A stretch of 64,000 nucleotides of DNA from Rhynchopus euleeides (lineage: Eukaryota; Euglenozoa; Diplonemea; Diplonemida; Diplonemidae), in assembly GCA_963210315.1 (NCBI GenBank), contig OY723321.1, positions 310,001-374,000 of the forward strand, in the 5' to 3' direction. Numbering within the stretch: position 1 is the first letter of the stretch; each line of letters begins with the position of its first letter. Shown piece by piece: positions 32,204-42,691 of the stretch. Made by a program: the position numbers and the translations under genes. The notes under the pieces were generated by a model. The model ran no database searches. It was not told the DNA's origin and saw nothing but the letters and a program-made list of their open reading frames with translations.

Positions 32204-35132
32204 CTACCCCCGCTTGGCCTTCTTCTGCATTTCGCGGTTTTTCGCCTGTTTGTAGGGGGAGGTGGTGACGGAAGCGGAGAGGCGAGAGGTACAAAGCAAG
32301 GCAAACCACATCACCCAACAGGGCCCGGGAGGGGTTGTGGGTTGTGGGGGTGTGGGGTGGGGGGCTGTGAAAAATGTTAAACCGCTTGCATTTCAGCATA
32401 CCTGCGCCACGTCGTTCAGCTTGATCATCGAGCGCTGCCCCTGCAGCTCTGCCGTGATCTGGTTGAGCTTGTCCTCGCGCTGCTGGTTGTCGTAACGGCG
32501 CTCCTCCTCCTTCGCCGCGTTGAGGTAACGCGCGTCCTTCCGCAGGTCGCGAATAGCCTTCTTCTGGGTGTCGCGGAACTCCTTCTTCAGCTGGCGCTTC
32601 TCATCCTCCTCGCCCTCCTCGAAGTCCGTCACCTTGCATGTGTAGAGGGGTAGGGGAATCGGGCGGTGCGTCTGCAGCTGCAGGGGCACACGCCCCGCAA
32701 CGCTGCGCGCCGACAGCTCCTCCAACACCTTCCCAAGCCTCACGTGCGCCTCCTTCACCGCGTCACTCGCGGTGAACTGGCTGTCAGCACCCGACCCCTC
32801 CACCGCACGCAGCACATCTGCGATGGGCCGCACCGCAGCATCCAAGCTCTCTGTGCTCGCTGCCGCCCCAAAGATGCCAACAGCCTGCTCCGCAATGCGG
32901 TAGGCCGAAAGCACCAGCTGGTGCCTCACGGAGGCAGTGTCCTGCACCTTCTGGTCGGGGGAGCAGAACACGTCGAAGGGCAGCGGCGTGCTCGCCACCT
33001 TCTTGCCCTTCTTGGGTGCCAGCATGCTGACATCCCCGGTGGCCTCGCCGATCCCATCCGTGCCCGACAGGGTGGCGACGCTGAGGGGGAGGAGCGCGTT
33101 GCGCCGCGTCTCGGCGGCGAGGGTCGACTCCTCGTCGCGCTTCCGCTTCTGCCCAGAAGCAGGTGCCGCGTGTGCCTCAGGGGCACACTGGAGGGACAGC
33201 ACGTTCGCCAAGAAGGAGAGGACCTCACCGCAGTAGCGGTGCGTCTCGGCAGTCATGTCGAGCAGCACGCCCGCACGGAAGAGGCCTGCGGCAACGTGGC
33301 GCAGTGAGAGGAGGCGTGTCTGCGAGAGAGTGGATGCAAGGTAGAGCGCCAGGGGCGTCGACACGGGGTGGCGGAAGTCCGACGGCGGGAAGATCTTCGC
33401 AAAGATGGCCGGGACGATGAGGGCAAACGGTGTGGTGCTCGCCGCAGCAGGCTTGGCGTCATCCGCCTGCGACGCGTTGTGCCGCACCTCCGCCTCGAGC
33501 AGCTCGTTGAGGACCTCGACCATGCCGCGTGCCGTCATGCAGCTTGCCATGGGGCTGACGCCCGTCAGGTTGTGAAGCTGCCCCACGATGCTGTCGATGT
33601 GTGCGAAGTCAACGTTGACGATGCCCTTCTCGTTGGGCTTGCACTGCTCCTCCAGCTCCCCCATGTAGCTCTCGAAGAGGGATGACGCCTGCTTGCGCGC
33701 CTTGGAGTCGCGCACCTCCTGGGTGTCGTCAGCAGAGTAGCGGGGTGTGTAGAGCTGCCTCTCTGCATGCGCGTCGTCATCGCTGTCGTCGTCTTTGCCG
33801 TGCATGCGTCTCGCCTTCTCGCGCTGTAGCCGCAGCAGCTCTGCCTGTGCCTCAGCGGCAAGCTCGGAGTTGGACTTGGTGCGCGACCCCGCCTTGGCGA
33901 TGGTGCTGCTCTCGAGGTCCATCATCAGCTTGTCATACTCGTCCTTTTCTGCCGGTTCTGCCGCAGCCTCCGCTGCCACCGCAGCCTTGACAGCCTTGTC
34001 CGCCTGCTTCTCCGCGGCCTTGTTCTCCTTCCGCACCTCACGCAGGATCTTGTCCATCTCCTCCTGCGTCGCCTTGTCGGGTTTTGAGTACCCACGTGTC
34101 TCCTTCACAGACCCATCGGCAGCCAGGACCAGCACACGGCTCTTCTTCGGTGCAGGCGGTGCGTTGGGGTCAGTGCCAGGGATAGGTGCGATGGAGAGAC
34201 CCTCGGGCAGTGCGGTCCTGCAGGGGTGTGTGTGTTAGGGGGTTTCGCGGCGCGGCGGGAAGCGAAGAATCCCTTGCACACACAACACAGGGCAGGCAGG
34301 GCAACATGCATGCTCAGAAAGAGCTTGGGCCAGTGCATACTTCCTCTCATGCCGGTACTTCAGCAGCGACGAGACTTCGCGGAATTCGCTGTCAATCTCC
34401 TTGATGTCGGCATTGCGCTCGTCCCTGTTGACAGTGCAGGTCGTATGTGGTGTGGGAGGGAAGGGGTGGGTTGTCTGAATAGGCGTGGCAGCAACACACA
34501 CACAAGGGGCAACACTTCTTGGTGTGGACACAATACACGCAGCACAGGCTGCTGTTCTCGGGTTCTGCCTCGCCACTGCGGCTCACACTAAACACACCAT
34601 CCCGACACACAACGGAGTATAGGGTCCACAAAGCAACCCTGATCGCAGGGTCGCTGGTGTAGTGATGTATTATGAATAGTTTGACATACGCAGCCTGGCG
34701 GCGCTCGTCACGGTAGGCACGGCTCTTGTCAATGATTTCGTCCAACACCTCATTTCGTGTTTTGCGTGCTGGCTGCTGCTCGCCTTGCTCGGGCTCCTCC
34801 TCCTTCCTGATGGGGGCGCCCAACGCAGACCCGTAGTGCGTCAGGGTGTCGGAGGTGTCGCTGAGCTTGAAGGAGTCAGCCTTGCGCAAGCGGACCTGCT
34901 TCATGCGCGACAGCATCGCCGAGTCATCCTCCGTGTCACCGCCTTCACGCTTGTCGACGATCCCACCCGCCTTGGAGCGCCGCTTGAACTCCTTTCCGAG
35001 TGTCTCATCACGCAGCTCGTGGCCCCGCACACCCCGCACATCGCGCGGGTTGATAAACTTCTCGCGGCTGGCAACCGCGATCTCCTTCGCCTTTCGCGCC
35101 TTATAGCGCTGCACCTTCTGCTTGCGCTTCAT
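32204..35132 (-). CDS. NOP14: Nucleolar protein 14, SSU processome component
   Basis: NOP14 is part of the U3 small-subunit processome needed for 18S rRNA maturation in the nucleolus. Four exons (34690-35132, 34341-34424, 32402-34217, 32204-32245) splice in phases 2, 2 and 0 to give 794 residues (human 857). The N-terminus has the basic block and 'DETLGKEFKRRSK', then 'KLSDTSDTLTHYGSAL' and 'EVLDEIIDKSRAYRDERRQ', all characteristic. The C-terminus has 'FRDTQKKAIRDLRKDARYL', matching the family's terminal Arg/Lys-rich helix. The last exon encodes only 13 residues (AKNREMQKKAKRG), a basic nucleolar-type tail. Acidic and Lys/Glu-rich stretches in the middle are normal for the family. Confidence 0.93.
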
Positions 35133-35819
35133 CGCAACGGATGCGGCCTAAGTGTGGGGTACCCACGTGTATCAGATGCCTACTGGGCTCGGGAGGCGGC
35201 TGATGCTGAACGCCTCCGTTCACCTGTGTAGTCCTGTTGATGTTGATGGTGGTGATGTCGCAGCGCTGCCTGTGCGTGTATGGCATGCACCCCAACCACT
35301 CCGAACAACCAACGGTGTGCCTCTGGGGCTCGCTGGAAATACGATGCAGCACAACGCCTTGCCGCAAGGCCTAGAGGGGCTGGGTGGTGTGGGGTGGGGT
35401 GAGGTGGGGCGGCCACGACCACGACTGATATGAAGTCGTCAAAAAGACAGCTGACCCATGATCAAATCGTACTCCTTTCGCTTTCATGAAAACACCCTGT
35501 CCAGCAACTGTGGGAGAACAGTCTCTGGACTACGTTTTGGAGAGCGCACACTTGTGTGTCAAGGCGGAGGCCCTGTGAGGAGTCCCTGTGCCATAGCATG
35601 AAGGTGGCAATCATAAAGATTCAGGCGTACAATTTCCTTTGCTACTTTGCAACTTCGCTACGCTTAGTCGCTCGTAACTAGTAGAAAAATAGAGGCCAGC
35701 TTGGGCTGGCCAATAGAAGGGTTGGTGGGGCGGGGATAATGGGACCAGTAGTGATGTTGTTGTTGGGCAAAGGTGGAATCCGATGTGAGCATCAGAAGCG
35801 CAATGTATTTGCCTGTTCC

Positions 35820-35846
35820 CGCAGCAGCGGCATCGCCGCTGCTGCG
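35820..35846. repeat. Perfect 12-bp stem, 3-base loop hairpin
   Basis: CGCAGCAGCGGC and its exact complement flank ATC. This is the third hairpin of this design in the window. Confidence 0.8.
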
Positions 35847-36138
35847 CGAAGAGTAGGTAGTGCACAGGGCGCAGGGGATAGAGTATCTCTGCCAGCCTCT
35901 CGCTGCACTCGGCTGGGCGTAGTCAAGGATGTGACGGCCACAGGCGGGTGGTGAGGGCTGGGGGTGACACGTTTGTCCCACTGCAGGTCTCCCAACAAAT
36001 ATACCTCTGTGTGGGGGCCGGCGGCGGCAGCCACAACGAAGGGGAGACAGTGTGCGGAATGAAAAGTAGGAACGCAAATCTCACACAAAATGAAGACGGC
36101 ACATGGGGCACAGGGAGAGCAAGGAGTTCCATTAGAGC

Positions 36139-36166
36139 AGCTGTCCAGGCTGCAGCCGGGACAGCT
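36139..36166. repeat. Two-part palindrome
   Basis: AGCTGTCC pairs with GGACAGCT around an inner GGCTGCAGCC palindrome, separated by single mismatched bases. Confidence 0.7.
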
Positions 36167-36561
36167 TCACAACGGCGGGATTCACACACCACTTTGAAGT
36201 GGTATCACAGCCGCTTGCCGATACCCGTCCGTTCATCAATCAGCGGGGGCTGAAAGACAGGAGCAAGTAACCATCAGCAGAGCGACAGTGACCGCAACGG
36301 AGGTGAGGAGAACCACCGGGGGGCGCAGGGCCGTGATAGAGAAAAGAATCTACTCGACACAAGCACCAAATAGAGCACCAATGATGGTGGTGAAAAGGTA
36401 GAACATAGACGAAGGGGTGGGGGTGGGGTGGGGGGTCTGGTTGTAGTATACGTTAGAAGGGGTGTTGCGGGAAAGGGCTTTATTTGTGACGGTGGTGAGG
36501 GTCATCGCCTACTCGCATTCCTGCAACAAGGTGCAGTGCGCAGAGGCAAGAGAGGTGCACC

Positions 36562-37596
36562 TCACAGGTAACAGCCGCCGGGGGTGCAGGCACGCAGGGT
36601 GCACGCAAGAGAGCCAGAGGCACACCTGCAGTCGTTGCAGTGGTCCGACTTCTCCCCCTTCCCGGTCCAGCCGTCGGCAACCACGGTGCCGCACTGCAGA
36701 GTGCACGTCTTCTTGGCGACATCGGGGCAGGACTGCGTCATGCAGCCCATCTTGGTGCAGCCAAGGACACCGTCATGGCAGAAGCAGCTGTTGCAGTCGT
36801 TGCTGCCCTCGCCCTTGCCGTTCCACCCGTGGGGGACGACAGTGCCGCAGCGCAGGGTGCAGGTCTTCTTGGGAACGTCAGGGCAGGACTTCGTCGCACA
36901 GTCCATCTTGGTGCAGAGCAGGGCACCGTTCACGCAGGAGCACCTGTTGCAGTCGTTGCTCCCCTCACCGTAGCCGCGGTAGCCGTCGGCAACAACGGTA
37001 CCGCAGCGCAGGGTGCAGCTCTCTCCGGTAGGTGCAGGGACAGGTGCAGGGGTAGGGCAGGCCTTGGTCTCGCAGGCCATCAGAGTGCAGCCAAGGACAC
37101 CGTCATGGCAGAAGCAGCTGTTGCAGTCGTTGCTGCCCTCGCCCTTGCCGTTCCACCCGTGGGGGACGACAGTGCCGCAGCGCAGGGTGCAGGTCTTCTT
37201 GGGAACGTCAGGGCAGGACTTCGTCGCACAGCCCATTTTGGTGCAAAGGAGGGCACCGTTCACACAGGAGCACCTGTTGCAGTTGTTGCTCCCCTCACCG
37301 TACCCGCGGTAGCCGTCGGCAACAACGGTCCCGCAGCGCAGGGTGCAGCTCTCCCCGGTAGGTGCAGGGACAGGTGCAGGGGTAGGGCAGGACTTGGTCT
37401 CGCAGGCCATCAGAGTGCAGCCAAGGACACCGTCATGGCAGAAGCAGCTGTTGCAGTCGTTGCTGCCCTCATCCTTGCCCTTCCACCCGTCGTCAACAAC
37501 AGTGCCGCACTTCAGAGTGCAGGACGAGGCGCTCCCCCCCTGTGTAGGGCACACAAGGACCAGCAGCCCCGCCAAGAAGGTCGTAATTTTGAACAT
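36562..37596 (-). CDS. Secreted six-repeat cysteine-rich protein, pacifastin-like
   Basis: The 344-residue protein has a signal peptide (about 1-22) and then six modules of about 45 residues with eight Cys each. Every module has the pattern C-x3-C-G-T-V-V, then a Gly/Trp or Gly/Tyr turn, then C-N-x-C-x-C-x3-G-x2-C-T-x3-C. The C-N-x-C-x-C..G..C-T-x3-C core matches pacifastin-type serine-protease-inhibitor domains, but the longer first loop is unusual, so inhibition is inference. Modules alternate between two subtypes, joined by Pro/Ala/Thr linkers ('PTPAPVPAPTGES') or 'PDVPKKT'. The gene has a recent internal tandem duplication of 330 bp (two modules). The ATG at 37596 gives the signal peptide directly. 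Confidence 0.7.
   Translation of the reverse strand: MFKITTFLAGLLVLVCPTQGGSASSCTLKCGTVVDDGWKGKDEGSNDCNSCFCHDGVLGCTLMACETKSCPTPAPVPAPTGESCTLRCGTVVADGYRGYGEGSNNCNRCSCVNGALLCTKMGCATKSCPDVPKKTCTLRCGTVVPHGWNGKGEGSNDCNSCFCHDGVLGCTLMACETKACPTPAPVPAPTGESCTLRCGTVVADGYRGYGEGSNDCNRCSCVNGALLCTKMDCATKSCPDVPKKTCTLRCGTVVPHGWNGKGEGSNDCNSCFCHDGVLGCTKMGCMTQSCPDVAKKTCTLQCGTVVADGWTGKGEKSDHCNDCRCASGSLACTLRACTPGGCYL
36740..37400 (-). repeat. 330-bp intragenic tandem duplication
   Basis: Two nearly identical copies of a two-module block abut inside the pacifastin-like gene, with the phrase 'ttggtctcgcaggcca' recurring 330 bases apart. The length is divisible by three, so the frame is kept. Confidence 0.8.
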
Positions 37597-38543
37597 CGTA
37601 TATCTGATGATTGTGTTTCCTGTGGGTGGGCGTTGTTGGGTGACCTGTGTGCCCTGCCGTGTCGATCCCCACTGTACTGGCCACCCTCGTCACACCTAGT
37701 TGCACCCGGTCTTCACAGGTTCCTTTCAAGTGACCGACAGCCACTCTTGCAGAATCGGCCCCCTCTGACTTGCACCGATTCCCACAACACACAAATTCGA
37801 GTGGGCATCCTCATGGTACAAGTTGTGGCACAGAAGGCAAAGCAGACGCGAGCGAGGTGGGGGTTCGAGGGGGGCGAGGGACTGCGGGAGGACTCATGCC
37901 GTATGTGTGCAGACACAGTTCGTCCCGTTCGAGTGGAGGCCGGAGACAGCCCGCAATCTCTGAGTATTCACCACACACGGTGAATACGGTTTGCACCAGT
38001 ACGGAATGCACCGGTTATCCTACCATAAAATCACTTCTTCTTGCACATGCACAGGCACATTGATAATGGTCTAGTGGCATCGGTCAATGTTGCCTACGAG
38101 GTGAGTCGAAAAAGCACCGCGCAGTTGATGCTACACGGTAGAGTTAGATGCAACCCCGACCACCTGTCTATGTCCCTCCCACCCAGACCACATAAATAGC
38201 TTGCTCTCTAGTACGTTACGTTGCTGTCCCGTTGCCGACTGTGGAATTCACAGCCTTGGGTACATGAGTGGAGGGCAGATTACACACGCGCTGAACACAG
38301 GCACATGGTGCGTGTACACCACCACACGCCCTCCGACACCCCCCTCCCTTGAGCGCACGCGAGGACGAAGCCCCGCAAAGAAAACCGCCAAAGAGCAGGT
38401 GCACCAGCTGCCAGCCCTCGGCACGTCACACCCCACCGGCGACTGTCAGCAACCAACGTGTGATGCTGGCTCCGACAAGACGCTCAGGATGAGCGATGCG
38501 CCACCAGAGGGGTGCCTGGCACGGCAGCTGCTGCCCCATCGGA
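37597..38543. other. Intergenic region
   Basis: No gene. It contains a short hairpin near 37964-37989 (GTATTCACC paired with GGTGAATAC). Confidence 0.5.
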
Positions 38544-39779
38544 TCACTTCTGCTTCTCAACGAGACACTGCACGGGGCAGTGGTCGGAGCCCTCGTAGTA
38601 AGGCAGGATAGACGAGGCGGCGATGCGCGGGAGGAATGCTTCGTTGACAACAAAGTAATCGAGGCGCCACCCGGTGTTCTTCTCGCGTGAGTTGAAGCGG
38701 TACCCCCAGTAGCTGTAGAAGAACTGCTTGTCGGGGTGGAAGTGGCGGAAGGTGTCGACGAAGCCGCTCCCCAACGTCTCCGTGAACGAGTCGCGCTCCT
38801 CCTGCGTGAACCCTGCACTCTTCTTGTTCGTCTTCGGGTTCTTCAGATCGATCTCAGTGTGGGCCACGTTGAGGTCCCCAGTCCACACAACGTGCACACC
38901 CTCATCACGATTCTTCTTCATGAAGTTGCGAAGAGCGATGTCCCACGTCTCAGTGCGGTAGTCAAGGCGGTCCAGCTTCTGCCCTGCGTTGGGAACATAC
39001 GTGTTGATCAGTATGAAATCCCCGATGGTCGCAATCTGATACCGCCCCTCGTCGTTGAAGTCCTCCCCAAGCCCTTCGATCGAAACGTCAATCTCGCCCG
39101 CAACGTCATCCCTGACGAACATCGCGGTCCCACTGTAACCCTTCTTCACCTTGCAGCAGTTCCAATGCACGGTGTACCCCGCCATCAGGGTGCCCAGCTT
39201 CCCCACCTCCCCGCAGTCAATCTTCGTCTCCTGCAGGCACACCACGTGGGGCCGCTCGCGCTTCGCCAGCTCCTCCAGCTGGGCTGCCTTCTTGATGAGA
39301 GCGCGAATCCCATTCACATTCCAGCTGATGATGTTGTACTGCGTGCTCTTCACATCGTTGCCTGTGTAGGCGCCAACGAGCTCCGATCCCTCGTGGGAGG
39401 GGCCAACCATCAGCTCGTCGACCGGGGTTGCGCCCTCCCCGGGCGAAGGCTTTGCAGCAGCCTTAGCAGGGGCCTTCCTTGCCGCCTTCTTCGCAGAAGC
39501 CTTCTTCGCCCCGCGCTTTGCAGCCTTTTGCTGCGGCTCGTCGTCCGACTGACTCACCGAGGCATCCTCTCCCTTGCGCTTCGGCATTGTCGCTGTGTGC
39601 GCACCCGAGTCTGCTGCCCCCTGAAGGCTCTGGAGTGAGGGTCTGCCTTGGGCAAGGGGTGTCACACCAAATCTCCGGCCTTGCACCACACTGCCACTGC
39701 CACGCAGGGTCAGATCCCGCAGCGGTGCATGCACCGCCTCCACACGCCACGCTGCACGGACCACCCCATAAAGCCTCAT
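38544..39779 (-). CDS. AP endonuclease, exonuclease III / APE1 family
   Basis: It cleaves DNA 5' of abasic sites in base-excision repair. All family motifs are present: 'SWNVNGIRA', 'CLQETK' (metal-binding Glu), 'NTYVPNAG', 'TGDLNVAH' (catalytic Asp and Asn), 'GWRLDYF' and the final 'GSDHCPV' with the catalytic His. Two starts are plausible. The ATG at 39779 gives 411 residues, beginning with an Arg-rich, weakly acidic segment that looks like a mitochondrial presequence. It lies 31 bases inside a strong pyrimidine-CAG acceptor. The ATG at 39587 gives 347 residues, beginning with a Lys-rich nuclear-type tail ('AKRGAKKASAKKAARK'), and it also has an acceptor-like ACACAG five bases upstream. Alternative trans-splicing could therefore supply both compartments. 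Confidence 0.92.
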   Translation of the reverse strand: MRLYGVVRAAWRVEAVHAPLRDLTLRGSGSVVQGRRFGVTPLAQGRPSLQSLQGAADSGAHTATMPKRKGEDASVSQSDDEPQQKAAKRGAKKASAKKAARKAPAKAAAKPSPGEGATPVDELMVGPSHEGSELVGAYTGNDVKSTQYNIISWNVNGIRALIKKAAQLEELAKRERPHVVCLQETKIDCGEVGKLGTLMAGYTVHWNCCKVKKGYSGTAMFVRDDVAGEIDVSIEGLGEDFNDEGRYQIATIGDFILINTYVPNAGQKLDRLDYRTETWDIALRNFMKKNRDEGVHVVWTGDLNVAHTEIDLKNPKTNKKSAGFTQEERDSFTETLGSGFVDTFRHFHPDKQFFYSYWGYRFNSREKNTGWRLDYFVVNEAFLPRIAASSILPYYEGSDHCPVQCLVEKQK

Positions 39780-39810
39780 GGGTCCAGGGGGGAGAGGAAG
39801 GGGTGTGGGT

Positions 39811-39813
39811 CTG
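39811..39813 (-). promoter_or_regulatory. Predicted trans-splice acceptor for the long AP endonuclease form
   Basis: The minus strand reads CTTTCCCCCCCGACCCCCAG, followed by a 31-base leader to the ATG at 39779. Confidence 0.5.
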
Positions 39814-40350
39814 GGGGTCGGGGGGGAAAGGTGGAGAGAAGCGGCTGCACGCTGTAAAAACTTATGTATGTTGCCTACCATAGCTCTGCTAACCGGTTGG
39901 GGCCTTGGCGCGCGCGTGTGTCTGTGCTGTGCGCTGCTGTCTGTGTGCATCACCCCCCCCCCCCACACACACACCCCCTCCCCCCACGCCCACCCAAACC
40001 CCCCACCCTTCCCCCCCACGTTTAGCTTTTTGGTTAGTGCAGGTGGCATCGAGCGAACCCGCTAATGCTGCCCCTCCACTGCCACACCACATCCCCTCGT
40101 CCCTGACAGCGGGCGCCCCGCTGGTGCTTTCTTTCGGTGTTCACAGATAGAGAGGTGGGTCGGGTCGGGTCGGGCAAGGGTGGGGTAGGGGGGTGAGAGA
40201 CATGGACAATGTGTTTTGCTGTTGGTGTTGTTCATTTCTTCCGGAGATAGCTTCTTTTTGGGGGCGGTCTGCCCGTGTTCTCCTCTAATGCACCTCTTCA
40301 CCCCTTCACGCGCATCACCCCAGATTGGCCTGGAGGCGCGCCCCCCCCCC
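39814..40350. other. Intergenic region left of the second palindrome
   Basis: No gene. C-rich stretches lie near 39950-40020, and a run of ten C at 40341-40350 abuts the element. Confidence 0.5.
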
Positions 40351-41502
40351 TAGGGGGGGTCAAATGCCACCCTTTTACGTGGACAAACACGATTTTTCAA
40401 AAAACCGGCGCAGAGGCCCCAAAGCCCCCGTAAACCCTCCAAACCCCCCCAGATCGGTCCGGAAACCCATCGAACCCCACTTTTCCACCATTCCGGGCAC
40501 CTCAGGTGCCCGAATTGGGGTACCTAAATTTTGTGCCACCGTTTGGTACCGGACAGTGCCACTGTGTGGGAGGTTGGAAAAGAAAATGCCCCAGCACACC
40601 ACATCTGAGGGTTGCAATGCATGTTGCTTGCCAACCACGTCATCCGGTGGGTGTCAGGCGCTATGTAGGTGGCATTAGCCAGGTCTTCGATGAGTTCTGG
40701 CTTGTATATGTACCTCCCTGCCACCATGCACCGGGAGGCTGCCTGTAGGTACGGAACAAGTCCAGATGGTCGTGTGATTCCTGTGCAGCAGTGCTCCACA
40801 ACCGGGATGTGTTGACAACGACTGTTGCAACACGAGCTGTACATTCCGGGAACACACGAAGTGCGCTGTCGTGGTACCCATTGTGCCAGAATTGGTAGTT
40901 GCTGCGGTCTACTTTGCCTGGCCCAAGAGCACTGGTACTGAACGGTGCAATATGCGTGGCGAGGTGAATGCAACGGAAGGGCGCAAAGTCAATACAGCTC
41001 TCGGATGGCGGGTGGTGGTGCCACTAGTGTGTGACGTTCACTCGAGGATACAACGCATCACAATGAATCAGCAACCGTGGACCGAGTACAATACGCTCTC
41101 TGTGGCTGGTGTGGGGGACAAAGGCAGTGCCTGTGCCGCAGGCAGGGAGGTACATATACAAGCCAGAACACATCGAAGACCTGGCTCATGCCACCTACAT
41201 AGCGCCTGACACCCACCGGATGACGTGGTTGGCAAGCAACATGCATTGCAACCCTCAGATGTGGTGTGTTGGGGCATTTTCTTTTCCAACCTCCCACACA
41301 GTGGCACTGTCCGGTACCAAACGGTGGCACAAAATTTAGGTACCCCAATTCGGGCACCTGAGGTGCCCGGAATGGTGGAAAAGTGGGGTTCGATGGGTTT
41401 CCGGACCGATCTGGGGGGGTTTGGAGGGTTTACGGGGGCTTTGGGGCCTCTGCGCCGGTTTTTTGAAAAATCGTGTTTGTCACCCCCATTTGACCCCCCC
41501 TA
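40351..41502. mobile_element. Palindromic non-autonomous element, second family
   Basis: Inverted arms of about 379 bp (40351 to about 40729) and 362 bp (about 41141 to 41502) flank about 410 bp of unrelated sequence. The ends are TAGGGGGGGTCAAATG and its complement. The left arm carries about 11 extra bases near its tip. Both flanks are C-runs, so a 9-bp duplication of CCCCCCCCC is compatible but cannot be proved. Each arm contains the perfect short palindrome GGGCACCTCAGGTGCCC. No open frame resembles a transposase. It shares no sequence with the element at 8932-10596. Confidence 0.75.
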
Positions 41503-42691
41503 CCCCCCCCCCCCCCCCGCTGCGTCCACATCCACATTCAACTCACACCCCAACACGTATGGCTCTTAACCTGGTCCTCTTCCTTTCTCCAACCCTTCCC
41601 TTCCCCGTCTGAATTTGCAGGATTTTCCCCAGGCCCCTTATCAACCCCTGCTTCGAAGACTTCCATATTTCTGAGAGTGCTCACAGAAAGAAAACTGTTT
41701 GTCAGCGCATGTGCTTACACCAACCACCCCGCACAGGTAACCAACCAGGGCACACAAATAACTGCAGGGGGAAGGGGGGCTGTGCCAATAAAAAAAATAT
41801 GCACAACACAATGCGGGTGAGGTAGGATTCTCGCGATCGACGGAGCATAGGCTTTCAACTCCTTCTTTCATATTTGAACCACACCGGGGGCAGCTGGAGA
41901 GGGGGCGCCGGTGCAAAGTGATCCACGTAGTTCTCTGCATGGTTCGCCTGCACCGACACGGCAAGGCCCAGGTGGGGCAGCAGCAGGGCGGTGAGAGGGG
42001 GAGGGGAGGGAGTGGAGTGTACCTCATGAATAAAACCAGAAGCCAACCAAAAAAAATCCAGAGATCAAGGGTATGCCCCCACACCTGTTTCAAACCCCGT
42101 GTCTGACACAGGGCGGGAAAACCCCCGAAAGAAGAAAAAATTTACGTTGTTTTTTTTTGTGTTGTGTTGTTACGCGAATTCTCTCTCACAGCCACAGCCA
42201 CCGCCACACAGCAAATCCCCACCCCCTGGGGAGGGGGTGGGGGGGGATTTTGGGTTTTCACCTTCTCGCCTGAAGAAGCCACAGGTGGTATGAGATCCGG
42301 GCTAGGGTCAATAGTTTGTCTCTTGCTCACTTTGCCAACCAACCACCCCCACACACCCCCCCCCCCCCAAACAAACATGCACACATCACAGCCCGCGAAA
42401 ACGTCAACACCCGCACCCCTCAAGGAACTTCCCCTCAGGTTGCTTGATGCAGGGCCAGCAACATCTTCTCAGCGGTTCTTTAAATAGTGTCGGTGTCAGC
42501 AGTCATGAGCCGGAGCCGCACAGGGTGGTGGTGGTGGTGGCGGTGGCAATCGTGGCAAGTCGCAGGCGGCTAATACGATAACCCCCTGGGGGGGTATAGG
42601 TTAGGAAGTGTATTGTCGGGAGGGTCATGGGAGGGTACGCCGCCCATGTTAAAGCAAACCACCTGAGGCCTCTTCAGGGCACCAGCCGGGC
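41503..42691. other. Intergenic region
   Basis: No gene is supported in these 1.2 kb. They are probably the 3' UTR and spacer downstream of CAND1, with C-runs near 41503 and 42358. Confidence 0.5.

Larger units (their letters stand above)
35133..36561. other. Intergenic region
   Basis: No protein or RNA gene is recognised in these 1.4 kb. It contains two compact stem-loops (35820-35846 and 36139-36166), which leaves room for an undetected structured RNA. Confidence 0.45.
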
